Under the pieces are notes generated by a model, which saw nothing but the letters and a program-made list of their open reading frames with translations, was not told where the DNA came from and did no database searches. A DNA stretch of 32,413 nt from Bacteroidales bacterium (GTDB lineage: Bacteria; Bacteroidota; Bacteroidia; Bacteroidales; WCHB1-69), in NCBI GenBank assembly GCA_017964255.1, contig JAGCSI010000122.1, positions 1-32,413 on the forward strand. Reading direction: 5' to 3'. Positions 17,517-26,300 of this stretch are shown in pieces; the first letter of the stretch is position 1, and each line of letters begins with the position of its first letter. Made by a program: the position numbers and the translations under genes.

Positions 17517-18347
17517 TATATGAACATCCATCTGGTTGAAGGGGATGGAGATGCCGACGGCATTGAGTTTATCGTAAACCGCTTGGTTCAGATAGAAGAA
17601 AGTATCCCAGTAATCGGCATTCTTAACCCACACACGCAATTCGAGGCTGACTGCACTGTCGGCCAAAGCGGTCACCACCACCATCGGAGCAGGCTCCTCG
17701 ATAACTTTGGAATATGACTTTGCCAATTCCATCAGAGCGGTGCGGGCGCTATCGACGGATTCACCATAAGCGATACCCACCTTGATGTCTACACGGCGGT
17801 TTTCGGAACGGGAATAGTTCACCAGCGTCTTGGTAGCCAAATCAGTATTCGGGGCAATCACCATTTTTTTGTCGGGGGTTTCCACAATTGTATTGAAAAT
17901 CTGGATATGCTTAACTGTACCCTGCACGCCAGCGGAATCAATATAATCACCCACTTTGAAGGGTTTGAGCAAGAGAATAATCACGCCACCGGCGAAATTC
18001 TGCAAAGTGCCCTGCAAAGCCATACCTACGGCCAAACCAGCGGCACCCAGTACTGCGATAAACGAGGTGGTTTGAATACCGACCATACCCAACACCGCAA
18101 TCACCACCATCACTTTCAAAGCAATGTCCGTCATTGACAACAAAAACGACTGCAGAGACACTTCCACGTTACGACGATCCAGCATCTTCTTCATCGCCTT
18201 GACAACCAATTTGATAAGTTTCAAACCTATCCATAAAACAATCAGGGCGATAATGATTTTTGGCACTTCCTTGAACAACACGTCATGTGTAAATTCACCC
18301 AGCGAATCCCAAAGGGACTGCACACTCATAAAATCTTTTGACTCCAT
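17505..18347 (-). CDS. MscS-family small mechanosensitive channel
   Basis: 280 residues, close to E. coli MscS (286). Membrane helices are at about 30-48, 70-90 and 93-125. The pore helix shows the Gly/Ala packing pattern GAAGLAVGMALQGTLQNFAGG, followed by the LKPFKVGDYI loop into the beta domain and the mixed alpha/beta vestibule (DIKVGIAYGESVDSA, VSLELRVWV). It relieves turgor on osmotic downshock at the inner membrane. The C-terminal HIINN and its stop are built from the adjoining repeat array, so the last few residues may not be ancestral. The gap to the arginine decarboxylase promoter is 41 bases plus the array. Confidence 0.93.
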   Translation of the reverse strand: MESKDFMSVQSLWDSLGEFTHDVLFKEVPKIIIALIVLWIGLKLIKLVVKAMKKMLDRRNVEVSLQSFLLSMTDIALKVMVVIAVLGMVGIQTTSFIAVLGAAGLAVGMALQGTLQNFAGGVIILLLKPFKVGDYIDSAGVQGTVKHIQIFNTIVETPDKKMVIAPNTDLATKTLVNYSRSENRRVDIKVGIAYGESVDSARTALMELAKSYSKVIEEPAPMVVVTALADSAVSLELRVWVKNADYWDTFFYLNQAVYDKLNAVGISIPFNQMDVHIINN

Positions 18348-18407
18348 AATTTTTTGATATTTAGTTAGTTATTAATTGGATTATCCATTTCAAATTTCAA
18401 TATGCTT

Positions 18408-19670
18408 TCATTGTGCGGCACATTCCTCATAATGGCGCATCAGCAACTTCCCTTTGCGCGATTCACGTATCATCCGCAACGCCTTGTTCACCTCATCGAT
18501 AGTTCCCACACACTCAAAAGGCTTATTAGGGGCGATACCACAGAGCTCGTCGAAATACTGCATCAGCTCCGCCTTTTCCAGCAAGTCTTCCCCGAAAATG
18601 CTGACCATCGTATCATTATCGATAAATGGCGACAAAATGATATAAGCAAAAAGACACTTGGAGCAGTTGCAGCACCACTTGTTCTCCTTGCTGCCGGCAT
18701 TACAGCTCTTGAACACCGGAAAATACTGCGGATGACGGGCAAACATCTCGGCAATTTGCAACTCGGTATAGGGACGCAAGTAACTATAGTAATGATTGCT
18801 ATCATTGAGGAACTGACGGACATACCTGCGGAAATCCTCCTCATACTCCAACGACTTGGAATACTGATGGTTGATTTTCGTTCCGGGAATGGTCGGCTCA
18901 TTGGCGCTCGACTCATTGGAAAGGGCCACGTCACGGGTAGCAGTGCCGTAGCTCACCAACAAAGTATAGAAACTGAGCATTGCGGAGAACGGCGTATGTC
19001 CATTCAGAAAACCCTGCTTGTTGAGTTCCAACAACTGCGGATCTATTTCGCGCTGCAGCACTACCCTATCCTCTTCGGCCGGAAAACCCGCAATGCGGGC
19101 ACAGTCCACCGTGGCGCCGCGAGGATTGATGATGAAAGGTATGACCTGGCACTCTTTCCGCAGCGCCTCCAAGGTGACCACCGAATCCTTGCCACCACCG
19201 ATAGGCACGATAACCCGTTGACTATCATCTACATGCGGATATTTCAATTCGGAAGCGGACGGACTATCCTGCGCAAAATCAAAACTCATAAAATTCTCTT
19301 CAGACGCCTGTATTTTATTCTGATAGAAGAACTCTCCCAAACCATTGAAATACAATTTCTTCCACCATTCCTGCATGACCTCGTCCAGCTGATACGGCTT
19401 GACCAGCACCGTCGGCGAGCAGGTACATTTCCAATAGCTGATGAGCTCAATCATACCGATTTGGAAAACAATCCCACGGACCTCCTCTTCCCGAAGCGGT
19501 GCAATCGCATATTTCCCAAGGGAAAGTTTCATTTTAGGATGAAACTCATACTCGCCTGTCGCAAAATGGAATTGCATTTTGATTTCCGCATCCGCTATTG
19601 AAAAATCAAAAGCCTGGTATTCAAACACAGGAAACTCCTGTCGCAATTGTTCGTAGGTTCTCTTCATCAT
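18408..19670 (-). CDS. PP-loop protein resembling MurL glutamate epimerase
   Basis: 420 residues. The N-terminal part (about 1-125) has no classic motif. A PP-loop nucleotide-binding segment follows, VIVPIGGGKDSVV (153-165), and a Cys-rich motif WCCNCSKCLF lies near 340-350. This layout fits MurL, the UDP-MurNAc-L-Ala-L-Glu epimerase found in Xanthomonas and some other bacteria, which uses ATP to invert L-Glu after it has been added to the precursor. Assignment from memory of the family; another ATP-pyrophosphatase-like activity is possible. The region between the two parts (about 128-150, SFDFAQDSPSAS...) looks like a translated repeat insertion. No peptidoglycan genes flank it here. Confidence 0.55.
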   Translation of the reverse strand: MMKRTYEQLRQEFPVFEYQAFDFSIADAEIKMQFHFATGEYEFHPKMKLSLGKYAIAPLREEEVRGIVFQIGMIELISYWKCTCSPTVLVKPYQLDEVMQEWWKKLYFNGLGEFFYQNKIQASEENFMSFDFAQDSPSASELKYPHVDDSQRVIVPIGGGKDSVVTLEALRKECQVIPFIINPRGATVDCARIAGFPAEEDRVVLQREIDPQLLELNKQGFLNGHTPFSAMLSFYTLLVSYGTATRDVALSNESSANEPTIPGTKINHQYSKSLEYEEDFRRYVRQFLNDSNHYYSYLRPYTELQIAEMFARHPQYFPVFKSCNAGSKENKWCCNCSKCLFAYIILSPFIDNDTMVSIFGEDLLEKAELMQYFDELCGIAPNKPFECVGTIDEVNKALRMIRESRKGKLLMRHYEECAAQ

Positions 19671-19719
19671 TCCTTGATAATATGATATTTTTTCGTATCT
19701 CCCCTCCGTATTTTCCTTC

Positions 19720-19743
19720 GGACGCGATGAATCGCGTCCCTAC
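19720..19743 (-). repeat. GTAGGGACGC palindrome
   Basis: On the minus strand: GTAGGGACGCGAT, then TCATCGCGTCC. The arms GGACGCGAT/ATCGCGTCC pair perfectly. Same outer words as the copies at 26672 and 31805, but with a different core. Confidence 0.75.
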
Positions 19744-19765
19744 AATAAAATTCACTTGTCCGTGT

Positions 19766-19806
19766 ATAATTCAGGAAATTTGTGTAAATTTGCATTTCTG
19801 AATTAT
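19766..19806. promoter_or_regulatory. Inverted repeat around the yqgE promoter
   Basis: ATAATTCAG (19766-19774) and CTGAATTAT (19798-19806) are a perfect 9-bp inverted repeat, extended by AAAT words with one bulge. They enclose the -7 box TAAATTTG at 19785-19792. The placement suggests an operator or a leader hairpin. Confidence 0.5.
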
Positions 19807-19829
19807 CCGACAAAAATACAAAAAAATTC

Positions 19830-20411
19830 ATGGATACGGTTGAGAATTTTTTAGAGGTGAAGCCCACTGAATTCTCGTTGACAGCGGGACGGATTCTGAT
19901 TTCCGTGCCGTTTTACAACGACCCGTTTTTCAACCGTACGGTAGTGCTGCTGACGGATTACGACAAGCAATCGTGCGCCGGACTGGTACTGAACAAAGCC
20001 TCGCGTCTGTCGGTGCGCAAGGTAGTGAGTGAAATCAAAGTTGATGACAAACTTTATATTGGAGGTCCCGTGATGCCAGACGGCATTTTCTGCATCCACA
20101 ATTTTGAGAACTCCAAGGCCGCTTCCAAGTTGCTGCCCGGCATTTATGTCGGATCTGACGAAGTTCTGATTTCCCTGATTGAGCATCAGGCCATTCCCAG
20201 CATGAAATACCGCTTTTTTGTAGGCTATTCCGGCTGGTCACCCGGGCAACTGGAAGGTGAACTGGCGAACAAAATGTGGGTTATCGGTGCCGCCACCCCC
20301 GAACTGGTTTTCGACACGCCCAGCAACAAAGTGTGGGAGACGGCGGTACGCAATCTCGGCAACGACTATCTGCACTGGCTCAAGACCCCTCGCAATTTTG
20401 CTCATAATTAA
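19830..20411 (+). CDS. yqgE: YqgE/AlgH-family protein
   Basis: 193 residues, the usual size for YqgE/AlgH (DUF179). Family marks in order: GRILISVPFYNDPFFNRTVVLL near the start, GLVLNKAS, the YIGGPV strand, then FFVGYSGWSPGQLEGEL and WKT-like tail residues. A structure is known for the family, but its biochemical role is not clear; AlgH was linked to alginate gene control in Pseudomonas, which does not transfer here. It has its own -7 box at 19785 within an inverted repeat. The end HN is followed by a TAA and the promoter of the next gene. Confidence 0.92.
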   Translation: MDTVENFLEVKPTEFSLTAGRILISVPFYNDPFFNRTVVLLTDYDKQSCAGLVLNKASRLSVRKVVSEIKVDDKLYIGGPVMPDGIFCIHNFENSKAASKLLPGIYVGSDEVLISLIEHQAIPSMKYRFFVGYSGWSPGQLEGELANKMWVIGAATPELVFDTPSNKVWETAVRNLGNDYLHWLKTPRNFAHN

Positions 20412-20445
20412 CAAAACAATCCGCTTACCATATTGAAATATTTTG

Positions 20446-20453
20446 TATCTTTG
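20446..20453 (+). promoter_or_regulatory. -7 promoter box of the DUF4878-like lipoprotein gene
   Basis: TATCTTTG, 26 bases before the ATG at 20480. Confidence 0.65.
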
Positions 20454-20479
20454 CAGAATGTATTCAACATTTTAAAAAC

Positions 20480-20920
20480 ATGAAGAATTATATCAGACTT
20501 TCTCTTATCTGCTTGACGATTTTCCTGCTAGGAACGAGTTGTGACAACGGCAAGAACCCCTACCATTCTCCCAAAAGCATCACCAAAGCCTTTACAGAGA
20601 GCTTGTACACCGGCAATTTCGAAGATGCCAAGCAATACGTCACCCCCGAGTCCATCCCCATCATCAACTTTTACCAGCAGGCTTTCCCTCCCGAAAACTT
20701 CAAAGGCTGCGACCATATTGGCATGGGGGAGATCACCGTGCGTGAAATCAGCGACTCCACCGCCCTCTGCAAGTGTATTGTCACCCTATGCAACGGCAAG
20801 AGCGGCAACAGCAGCACCAAAGTGGTGAAAAGAGACGGCAAATGGTACGTGACCCTACGCGAAAGCGAAAGCGAGAAGAAAGAAGAAGCGGAAGAACAGT
20901 TAAAGAAATTTCAGAATTGA
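20480..20920 (+). CDS. Small DUF4878-like lipoprotein
   Basis: 146 residues. A lipoprotein signal peptide ends in LGTSC with C21 as the lipidation site. The rest looks like a small NTF2-like domain of the DUF4878 type: a helix SPKSITKAFTESLYTGNFEDAKQYVT, then strands TVREISDSTALCKCIVTL and VVKRDGKWYVTL. A charged Glu/Lys tail (about 125-144) follows. Such proteins are envelope-attached in Bacteroidota; their role is unknown. The final codons CAG AAT and the TGA stop are the first unit of a TTGACAATTGACAG array. Confidence 0.75.
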   Translation: MKNYIRLSLICLTIFLLGTSCDNGKNPYHSPKSITKAFTESLYTGNFEDAKQYVTPESIPIINFYQQAFPPENFKGCDHIGMGEITVREISDSTALCKCIVTLCNGKSGNSSTKVVKRDGKWYVTLRESESEKKEEAEEQLKKFQN

Positions 20921-21066
20921 CAATTGACAGTTGAAAACTGAAATCTGAAAACTGAAAACTCATAACCCACAGCTCATAGCTCATAACTCACAGCTAACAG
21001 CTAACAGCTCATAGCCCACTCCCCCTCCTAACCTTCTAACCCTTAAATCCTAAACATTAAACACTA
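20915..21066. repeat. Short-word array from a stop codon to the tyrS leader
   Basis: Begins at the last codon of the lipoprotein gene with AATTGACAATTGACAG, then GAAAACTGAAATCTGAAAAC, CTCATAACCCACAGCTCATAG, AACCTTCTAACC and TAAACATTAAACACTAAAC. Five different word families are strung end to end in 150 bases. No promoter box is evident before tyrS. Confidence 0.8.
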
Positions 21067-21086
21067 AACACTAACCGAATAAAAAA

Positions 21087-22376
21087 ATGGCAAACTTTAT
21101 TGAAGAGATGAAATGGCGCGGGATGATTCATGACATGATGCCCGGCACAGAAGAACAATTAGCGAAAGAAATGACCACCGCCTACGTCGGCATCGACCCG
21201 ACAGCGGACTCCCTGCATATCGGACATTTGGTGGGCGTGATGCTGCTGAAGCACTTTCAGGAATGCGGACACAGACCTATCGTGTTGCTCGGTGGCGCCA
21301 CCGGCATGATCGGCGACCCCTCCGGCAAATCACAGGAGCGTAACCTGCTGGATTCCGACACTTTGCGCCACAACCAAGCCTGCATCCGGAAGCAACTGGA
21401 GAAATTCCTCGACTTTGAAAAAACAGGTGGCAATGCTGCAGTGCTCGTCAACAACTACGACTGGATGAGCCAGTTCTCATTCTTGGATTTCATCCGTGAC
21501 ATCGGCAAGCACATCACCGTCAACTATATGATGGCCAAGGACTCTGTGAAGAAGCGCTTCAACGGCGAAGGCGACGGCATGTCCTTCACCGAATTCTCGT
21601 ACCAGCTGGTACAAGGTTACGACTTCCTGTATCTGAACCAACACTACAACTGCAAGTTGCAGATGGGCGGCAGCGACCAGTGGGGCAACATCACCACTGG
21701 TACCGAGCTGATTCGCCGCAAGACCAACGGCGAGGCTTTCGCCCTCACCTGCCCGCTCATCACCAAAGCCGACGGCGGCAAGTTCGGCAAGACCGAAAAG
21801 GGCAATATCTGGCTCGACCCCGAAAAGACCTCTCCCTACACTTTCTACCAGTTCTGGATTAACTGCAGCGACGAGGACAGCAAGAAATACATCCGCATCT
21901 TCACCTTGTATAGCAAAGAAGAAATCGAAGCCATGGAGAAAGAGCATGAGGCTGCACCGCATTTGCGTATCCTGCAAAAAGCTCTGGCCAAAGACCTTAC
22001 CGTCCGTGTACACTCACAGGAAGACTATGATGCGGCTGTCAGCGCCTCCGAAATCCTTTTCGGCAAAGGCACCGCCGATGGCCTGGCCAACCTTTCCGAA
22101 AGCATGTTCCTCGCCGTGTTCGACGGGGTGCCCCAGGTGGAAGTTTCCCGTGACCTTATCGCCAACGGCGTGAACATTGTCGATTTCCTGACCGACCATA
22201 CCAACATCTTCCCCTCCAAAGGTGAAGCCCGCCGCATGCTGAAAGACAATGGCGTGAGCATCAACAAGAACAAGGTCAATGACAGCTGCACCGTCAACAA
22301 CGACATGCTGCTGAACGGCAAGTACATCTTGGTGCAAAAAGGCAAGAAGAACTACTTCATTGTTAAAGTCAACTAA
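21087..22376 (+). CDS. tyrS: Tyrosyl-tRNA synthetase
   Basis: 429 residues, the normal length for the bacterial TyrRS. Charges tRNA-Tyr with tyrosine. The class I catalytic domain shows the HIGH motif as LHIGHLVG near 42-49, the tyrosine-binding [25 protein letters not shown] region, and the KMSKS-like loop as KFGKTE near 233. A C-terminal S4 RNA-binding domain (about 360-429: [21 protein letters not shown]) ends the protein. It starts what looks like an operon with nfeD, floA and the split 5'-nucleotidase, all on one strand with gaps of 2-23 bases. Confidence 0.97.
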   Translation: MANFIEEMKWRGMIHDMMPGTEEQLAKEMTTAYVGIDPTADSLHIGHLVGVMLLKHFQECGHRPIVLLGGATGMIGDPSGKSQERNLLDSDTLRHNQACIRKQLEKFLDFEKTGGNAAVLVNNYDWMSQFSFLDFIRDIGKHITVNYMMAKDSVKKRFNGEGDGMSFTEFSYQLVQGYDFLYLNQHYNCKLQMGGSDQWGNITTGTELIRRKTNGEAFALTCPLITKADGGKFGKTEKGNIWLDPEKTSPYTFYQFWINCSDEDSKKYIRIFTLYSKEEIEAMEKEHEAAPHLRILQKALAKDLTVRVHSQEDYDAAVSASEILFGKGTADGLANLSESMFLAVFDGVPQVEVSRDLIANGVNIVDFLTDHTNIFPSKGEARRMLKDNGVSINKNKVNDSCTVNNDMLLNGKYILVQKGKKNYFIVKVN

Positions 22377-22399
22377 TTCTATATCAAAATAATAAAAAC

Positions 22400-22861
22400 A
22401 TGAACTGGGCTGTCATCATCACCATTATCCTTATCGGCATTCTTGGACTGGTGCTGGAGTTTCTGGTTGTACCAGGCGGCATTGTCGGTGTCATCAGCGG
22501 ATTGATCATCGCCGGCGGTGTGGGACTGGCCTATTACCAGTACGGCGTGCTTGCAGGCAATATCACCTTGATAGTCACTGTGATAGGCATCCTTGTCGGC
22601 ATCTTCTTCCTTTTGAGATCACGAACATGGAGAAAACTCATGCTCAACACCAAGATTGAAAGCAAGGTGAACGAAGTGGATGAAGCCAAAATCAAAGTTG
22701 GCAGCGAAGGGGTGACCGTCTCGCGCCTGGCTCCCGGTGGCAAAGCCAGTTTTGACGGGGAAATCGCGGAAGTGTTTTCCTCTCACGACTTTATTGACGA
22801 GAACCGAGAAATCGTTGTCTTAAAAATCGAAGGCAGTAAAATTACCGTTAAACTTAAATAA
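22400..22861 (+). CDS. Short NfeD-family membrane protein
   Basis: 153 residues with three hydrophobic segments (about 4-22, 27-47, 50-72) and a C-terminal OB-fold domain (about 95-153) opening with [27 protein letters not shown]. This is the short, protease-less NfeD form that normally pairs with a flotillin-like protein. The floA gene follows after eight bases, which supports joint function in ordered membrane regions. Confidence 0.9.
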   Translation: MNWAVIITIILIGILGLVLEFLVVPGGIVGVISGLIIAGGVGLAYYQYGVLAGNITLIVTVIGILVGIFFLLRSRTWRKLMLNTKIESKVNEVDEAKIKVGSEGVTVSRLAPGGKASFDGEIAEVFSSHDFIDENREIVVLKIEGSKITVKLK

Positions 22862-22869
22862 TTTTCACC

Positions 22870-23859
22870 ATGGATCCATTAACCATTATCATTATCGTTG
22901 CCTGTATCATCTTGCTTATTTTCTTCTTATGGATGGTACCTATCGGCTTATGGTTCACCGCTTTAGTCAACGGTGTACATGTTTCATTAGTACAATTGAT
23001 TCTGATGCGTTGGAGGAAAGTTCCCCCCGGAATTATCGTCAATGCCCTGATTACCGGTACCAAAGCCGGCATCAAGCTGAACCGCGACCAATTGGAGGCC
23101 CACTACCTGGCAGGTGGTCATATTACCCCGGTGGTCAACGCCCTGATTTCCGCTGAAAAAGCCAATATTCCCTTGGATTTCAAGGCTGCTACCGCCATCG
23201 ACCTGGCCGGCCGTAACATTCTGGAAGCTATCCAGACTTCTGTCAACCCAAAAGTCATCAACACGCCTCCCGTAGCCGCTGTGGCCAAGAACGGTATCCA
23301 GCTGATTGCCAAGGCCAGAGTGACCGTGCGTACCAACATCAAGCAGTTGGTGGGTGGTGCCGGCGAAGAGACCATCATCGCCCGTGTAGGCGAAGGTATC
23401 GTCACCGCCATCGGTTCTGCCGACAACCACAAACAGGTGCTCGAGAACCCTGACTCAATCTCCAAAGTAGTGTTGACCAAGGGCTTGGATTCCGGCACTG
23501 CTTTTGAAATTCTGTCTATTGATATTGCTGACATCGATGTAGGTAAGAACATCGGGGCTATCCTGCAGATGGACCAGGCCAATGCCGACAAGAACATTGC
23601 CCAGGCCAAGGCTGAGGAACGCCGCGCTATGGCTGTAGCTTTGGAGCAGGAAAACAAAGCCAAGGCTCAAGACGCCCGCGCCAAAGTGATTCTGGCAGAA
23701 GCCGAAGTACCACTTGCCCTCGCCGACGCCTTCAGAAATGGCAACTTGGGAGTGATGGACTACTATCGTCTGCAGAATATCAAAGCTGACACCCAGATGC
23801 GTGAAAGCATCAGCAAACCTCAGACTTCCGCCGCCAACGGCAAAAACGATAAAAAATAA
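22870..23859 (+). CDS. floA: Flotillin-like protein FloA
   Basis: 329 residues, the size of the FloA (formerly UPF0365) family. An N-terminal hydrophobic hairpin (about 4-28) anchors it at the inner membrane, followed by the SPFH-like region with [50 protein letters not shown] and [11 protein letters not shown]. The Ala/Glu-rich helical segment (about 235-285: [20 protein letters not shown]) drives oligomerisation in flotillins. FloA scaffolds functional membrane microdomains. It is paired with NfeD immediately upstream, as is usual. The C-terminal tail ([10 protein letters not shown]) is short and charged. Confidence 0.96.
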   Translation: MDPLTIIIIVACIILLIFFLWMVPIGLWFTALVNGVHVSLVQLILMRWRKVPPGIIVNALITGTKAGIKLNRDQLEAHYLAGGHITPVVNALISAEKANIPLDFKAATAIDLAGRNILEAIQTSVNPKVINTPPVAAVAKNGIQLIAKARVTVRTNIKQLVGGAGEETIIARVGEGIVTAIGSADNHKQVLENPDSISKVVLTKGLDSGTAFEILSIDIADIDVGKNIGAILQMDQANADKNIAQAKAEERRAMAVALEQENKAKAQDARAKVILAEAEVPLALADAFRNGNLGVMDYYRLQNIKADTQMRESISKPQTSAANGKNDKK

Positions 23860-23865
23860 GCTGTA

Positions 23866-24633
23866 ATGCTGAAAAAAATATCATTACTGTTCATTGCTCT
23901 TGTTCTGTTCCTTTTTTGCCCGGCTCAGAACAAGAGCTTTGATTATCAGTTGAAAAAAATCAACGGAGACTGCTCTACCTACGACAATCCGCAGTTACGG
24001 AAAGCATTGGACAAGGAGAAGAAAAAACTGGAGAAACAGACCAGTGTCGTCATTGGCTATTGCCCCGAGGACATGGTCAGCGAAATGCCACAGAGTCCGC
24101 TATCTAACTTCCTGACTGACATTTTGGTGGAGATTGCCAACGACTACTGCCAGAAGCATCACAAAGAAGCAGTGGATTTCTCCCTTCTGAATTTCGGAGG
24201 CATCCGCAGCTCTCTGCGGGCAGGGAATGTCACGGTCGGCAACATCTTTGAGATCTCCCCCTTTGAGAACAACGTGGTCATCGCCAACATCAAAGGCAGC
24301 GAACTGCTAAAGGTCTTCCGACGCTTCAAAGTAAAAAAATGCGAGCCATACTCCCAGCAAGTCAGCATACAATATGCCGGCGACTATTTTTACAAGGCGC
24401 TCATCCACGGGAAAGAGATTGACATTAACAAAATCTATCGTGTGGTCACCTTGGACTTTATCCTCACCGGTGGCGACAACATCCTTGAAGGAGTTGAAAT
24501 ACTGTCGTCGGAAAGCACCAACATCACCGTACGGGACGCCTACATCCAGCAGATCAAGAAGATGACCGCCGAAGGCAAAGTCATTACGGGAAAATTTGAC
24601 GAACGAATGAGTATTATTCCCCAACCCCGCTAA
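23866..24633 (+). CDS. 5'-nucleotidase C-terminal domain protein (split half)
   Basis: 255 residues. A signal peptide (about 1-20, FCPAQ) precedes a single 5'-nucleotidase C-terminal domain (PF02872), which binds the nucleotide base in UshA-type enzymes. Visible marks are MPQSPLSNFLTDILVEIAND, LNFGGIRSSLRAGNVTVGNIFEISPFEN, and YRVVTLDFILTGGDN. The metal-binding half is encoded by the next gene, two bases later, so the two halves occur as separate exported proteins in C-then-N order. It begins six bases after floA. Together they would dephosphorylate nucleotides in the periplasm. Confidence 0.9.
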   Translation: MLKKISLLFIALVLFLFCPAQNKSFDYQLKKINGDCSTYDNPQLRKALDKEKKKLEKQTSVVIGYCPEDMVSEMPQSPLSNFLTDILVEIANDYCQKHHKEAVDFSLLNFGGIRSSLRAGNVTVGNIFEISPFENNVVIANIKGSELLKVFRRFKVKKCEPYSQQVSIQYAGDYFYKALIHGKEIDINKIYRVVTLDFILTGGDNILEGVEILSSESTNITVRDAYIQQIKKMTAEGKVITGKFDERMSIIPQPR

Positions 24634-24635
24634 GC

Positions 24636-25454
24636 ATGAAGAAATCACTTATTTTCATCAACATACTGTTTTTGCTGACTGTTTGTTCACTGGCAACGGC
24701 CCAGAACTCCATCGTCATCTTGCACACCAACGACACCCACAGCCAAATCGATCCCCTGCAAGACAAAGACGGCTCATTGGCTGGTGGAATCTACTGCCGC
24801 GCCGCCATCATCGACCAAGTGCGGAAAGAGAACAAAAATGTGTTGTTGGTAGATGCCGGCGACTATTTTCAGGGCACCCCTTTCTTCAACTTTTTCAAAG
24901 GAGCCAGCGAAATCAAATTCATGAATCTGTTAGGCTACCAGGCAGCCGCTTTAGGCAACCACGAATTTGACAACGGCAGCAAGATGCTGGCCAAGCAGTT
25001 AGCAAAGGCCAAGTTCCCCATTGTCTGCGCCAACTATCTGTTTTTCAATAAAAAACTGAATAAGATTGTCAAAAAATATGTTGTCATCGAAATGGACGGC
25101 AAACGGATTGGCATCTTCGGACTGCTGACAGACATCAAAGCACTGACCTTGCCTGAGAACTACAAAGACCTGAAGTACCTCAACGCCATCGATGTGGCCG
25201 ACTGCATGGTGAAAGAACTTCGTGAAACAGAGAAATGCGATTATGTCATCTGCCTGTCGCATCTGGGATGGAATACAGGCTCTGAGGACAACCCCGATGA
25301 CAAAATGCTGGCCGCACAGGTGAAAGGCATTGACGTGATTGTGGGCGGCCACTCCCATTCTGTCATCGAAAAACCCGACGTAGTCAATGGCACAATTATT
25401 TTGCAGACAGGAAAGAAAGGACTCAGGATTGGGCAGTTGACAATTGATAATTGA
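24636..25454 (+). CDS. 5'-nucleotidase metallophosphatase domain protein (split half)
   Basis: 272 residues: a signal peptide (about 1-22, ATAQ) and one calcineurin-like metallophosphatase domain with all the metal-ligand motifs: ILHTNDTHSQ (D and H), VDAGDYFQG, ALGNHEFDNG, CLSHLGWN and VGGHSHS. This is the catalytic half of a UshA-type 5'-nucleotidase whose substrate-binding half is the preceding gene. The C-terminal QLTIDN and the stop codon are written in repeat sequence (CAGTTGACAATTGATAATTGA), so the natural end may have been replaced by a few residues. Likely the last gene of the tyrS operon. Confidence 0.9.
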   Translation: MKKSLIFINILFLLTVCSLATAQNSIVILHTNDTHSQIDPLQDKDGSLAGGIYCRAAIIDQVRKENKNVLLVDAGDYFQGTPFFNFFKGASEIKFMNLLGYQAAALGNHEFDNGSKMLAKQLAKAKFPIVCANYLFFNKKLNKIVKKYVVIEMDGKRIGIFGLLTDIKALTLPENYKDLKYLNAIDVADCMVKELRETEKCDYVICLSHLGWNTGSEDNPDDKMLAAQVKGIDVIVGGHSHSVIEKPDVVNGTIILQTGKKGLRIGQLTIDN

Positions 25455-25580
25455 CAGTTGATAATTGACAGTTGAAAACTGAAAACTGAAAGTTGAAAGT
25501 TAAGAATTCAAAATCCATAATCTCTAACCCTCCTCACCTTCCTCACCTTCTAACCTTCTAACCTTCTAACCTAAAAACAA
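25434..25580. repeat. Word array overlapping a gene's last codons
   Basis: Starts inside the metallophosphatase gene with CAGTTGACAATTGATAATTG and continues with GTTGAAAACTGAAAACTG, CTCACCTTCCTCACC, and AACCTTCTAACCTTCTAACC to just before yggS. The same families occur at 3138 and 20915. Confidence 0.8.
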
Positions 25581-25596
25581 TTAGCACATTAAAACC

Positions 25597-26274
25597 ATGA
25601 ACTTACAAGCATATCACAACATCAAAGCCAGTCTGCCGGAAGGCGTGCGGCTGGTGGCGGTCTCAAAGACCAAACCCGAAGAGGACATCATGACCCTGTA
25701 CAACGAGGGGCAGAGGATTTTCGGCGAAAACAAGGCACAAGAGTTAAAGGCTAAGCACGAGAATCTTCCGAAAGATATTGAATGGCATCTGATTGGTCAC
25801 CTGCAGACCAACAAAATCAAATACATCGCACCTTTTGTCAGCATGATTCACAGCATCGACAGCTATGAGCTGCTGAAGGAAGTGAACAAGCACGCCATCA
25901 AGCACGATCGGGTGCTGAAGTGCCTGCTGCAGTTCCATATTGCCCAGGAAGAGACCAAATTCGGCTTTCTATTTGACGAATGCGAAACTATGCTCAACGA
26001 CCCGGGCTTCGCGGATTTGCAAAATGTCAAGATCTGCGGTGTGATGGGTATGGCCAGCCTCACCGACAATCAGGAGCAGATTCACCGCGAGTTCCATACC
26101 CTGCATGAGTATTTCAACTTACTGAAAGAAAAATACTTCAGCAACAATCCAGACTTCAAGGAATTATCCATGGGCATGAGCCACGACTACCCCATCGCCA
26201 TTGAGGAAGGCAGCACGCTAATCCGTGTAGGCAGTGCCATTTTCGGGGCAAGAAACTATGCAGTTAACAGTTGA
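25597..26274 (+). CDS. yggS: YggS-family PLP homeostasis protein
   Basis: 225 residues, the standard size of the YggS/PROSC family. These single-domain PLP-barrel proteins carry and buffer pyridoxal phosphate and have no known enzyme activity. Marks include LVAVSKTKPEEDI with the PLP lysine (about K25), IFGENKAQELKAKH, WHLIGHLQTNKIKYI, IHSIDSYELLKEV, GVMGMASL, ELSMGMSHDYPIAIEEGSTLIRVGSAIFG. Relatives usually end at RNY; here AVNS and the TGA are contributed by an AACAGTTGACAATTG array, so the last residues are probably new. Confidence 0.95.
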   Translation: MNLQAYHNIKASLPEGVRLVAVSKTKPEEDIMTLYNEGQRIFGENKAQELKAKHENLPKDIEWHLIGHLQTNKIKYIAPFVSMIHSIDSYELLKEVNKHAIKHDRVLKCLLQFHIAQEETKFGFLFDECETMLNDPGFADLQNVKICGVMGMASLTDNQEQIHREFHTLHEYFNLLKEKYFSNNPDFKELSMGMSHDYPIAIEEGSTLIRVGSAIFGARNYAVNS

Positions 26275-26300
26275 CAATTGATAGTTGACAGTTGACAATT
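26263..26300. repeat. AACAGTTGACAATTGATAG array at the end of yggS
   Basis: Variants of AACAGTTGACAATTG supply the last four codons and the stop of yggS and continue to about 26300. Confidence 0.75.

Noticed and set aside
18402-19601. Long plus-strand open frame (399 codons) opposite the MurL-like gene
   Set aside because: The minus strand carries the PP-loop and cysteine motifs; the plus frame is low in structure and rich in His and Arg, typical of a shadow.
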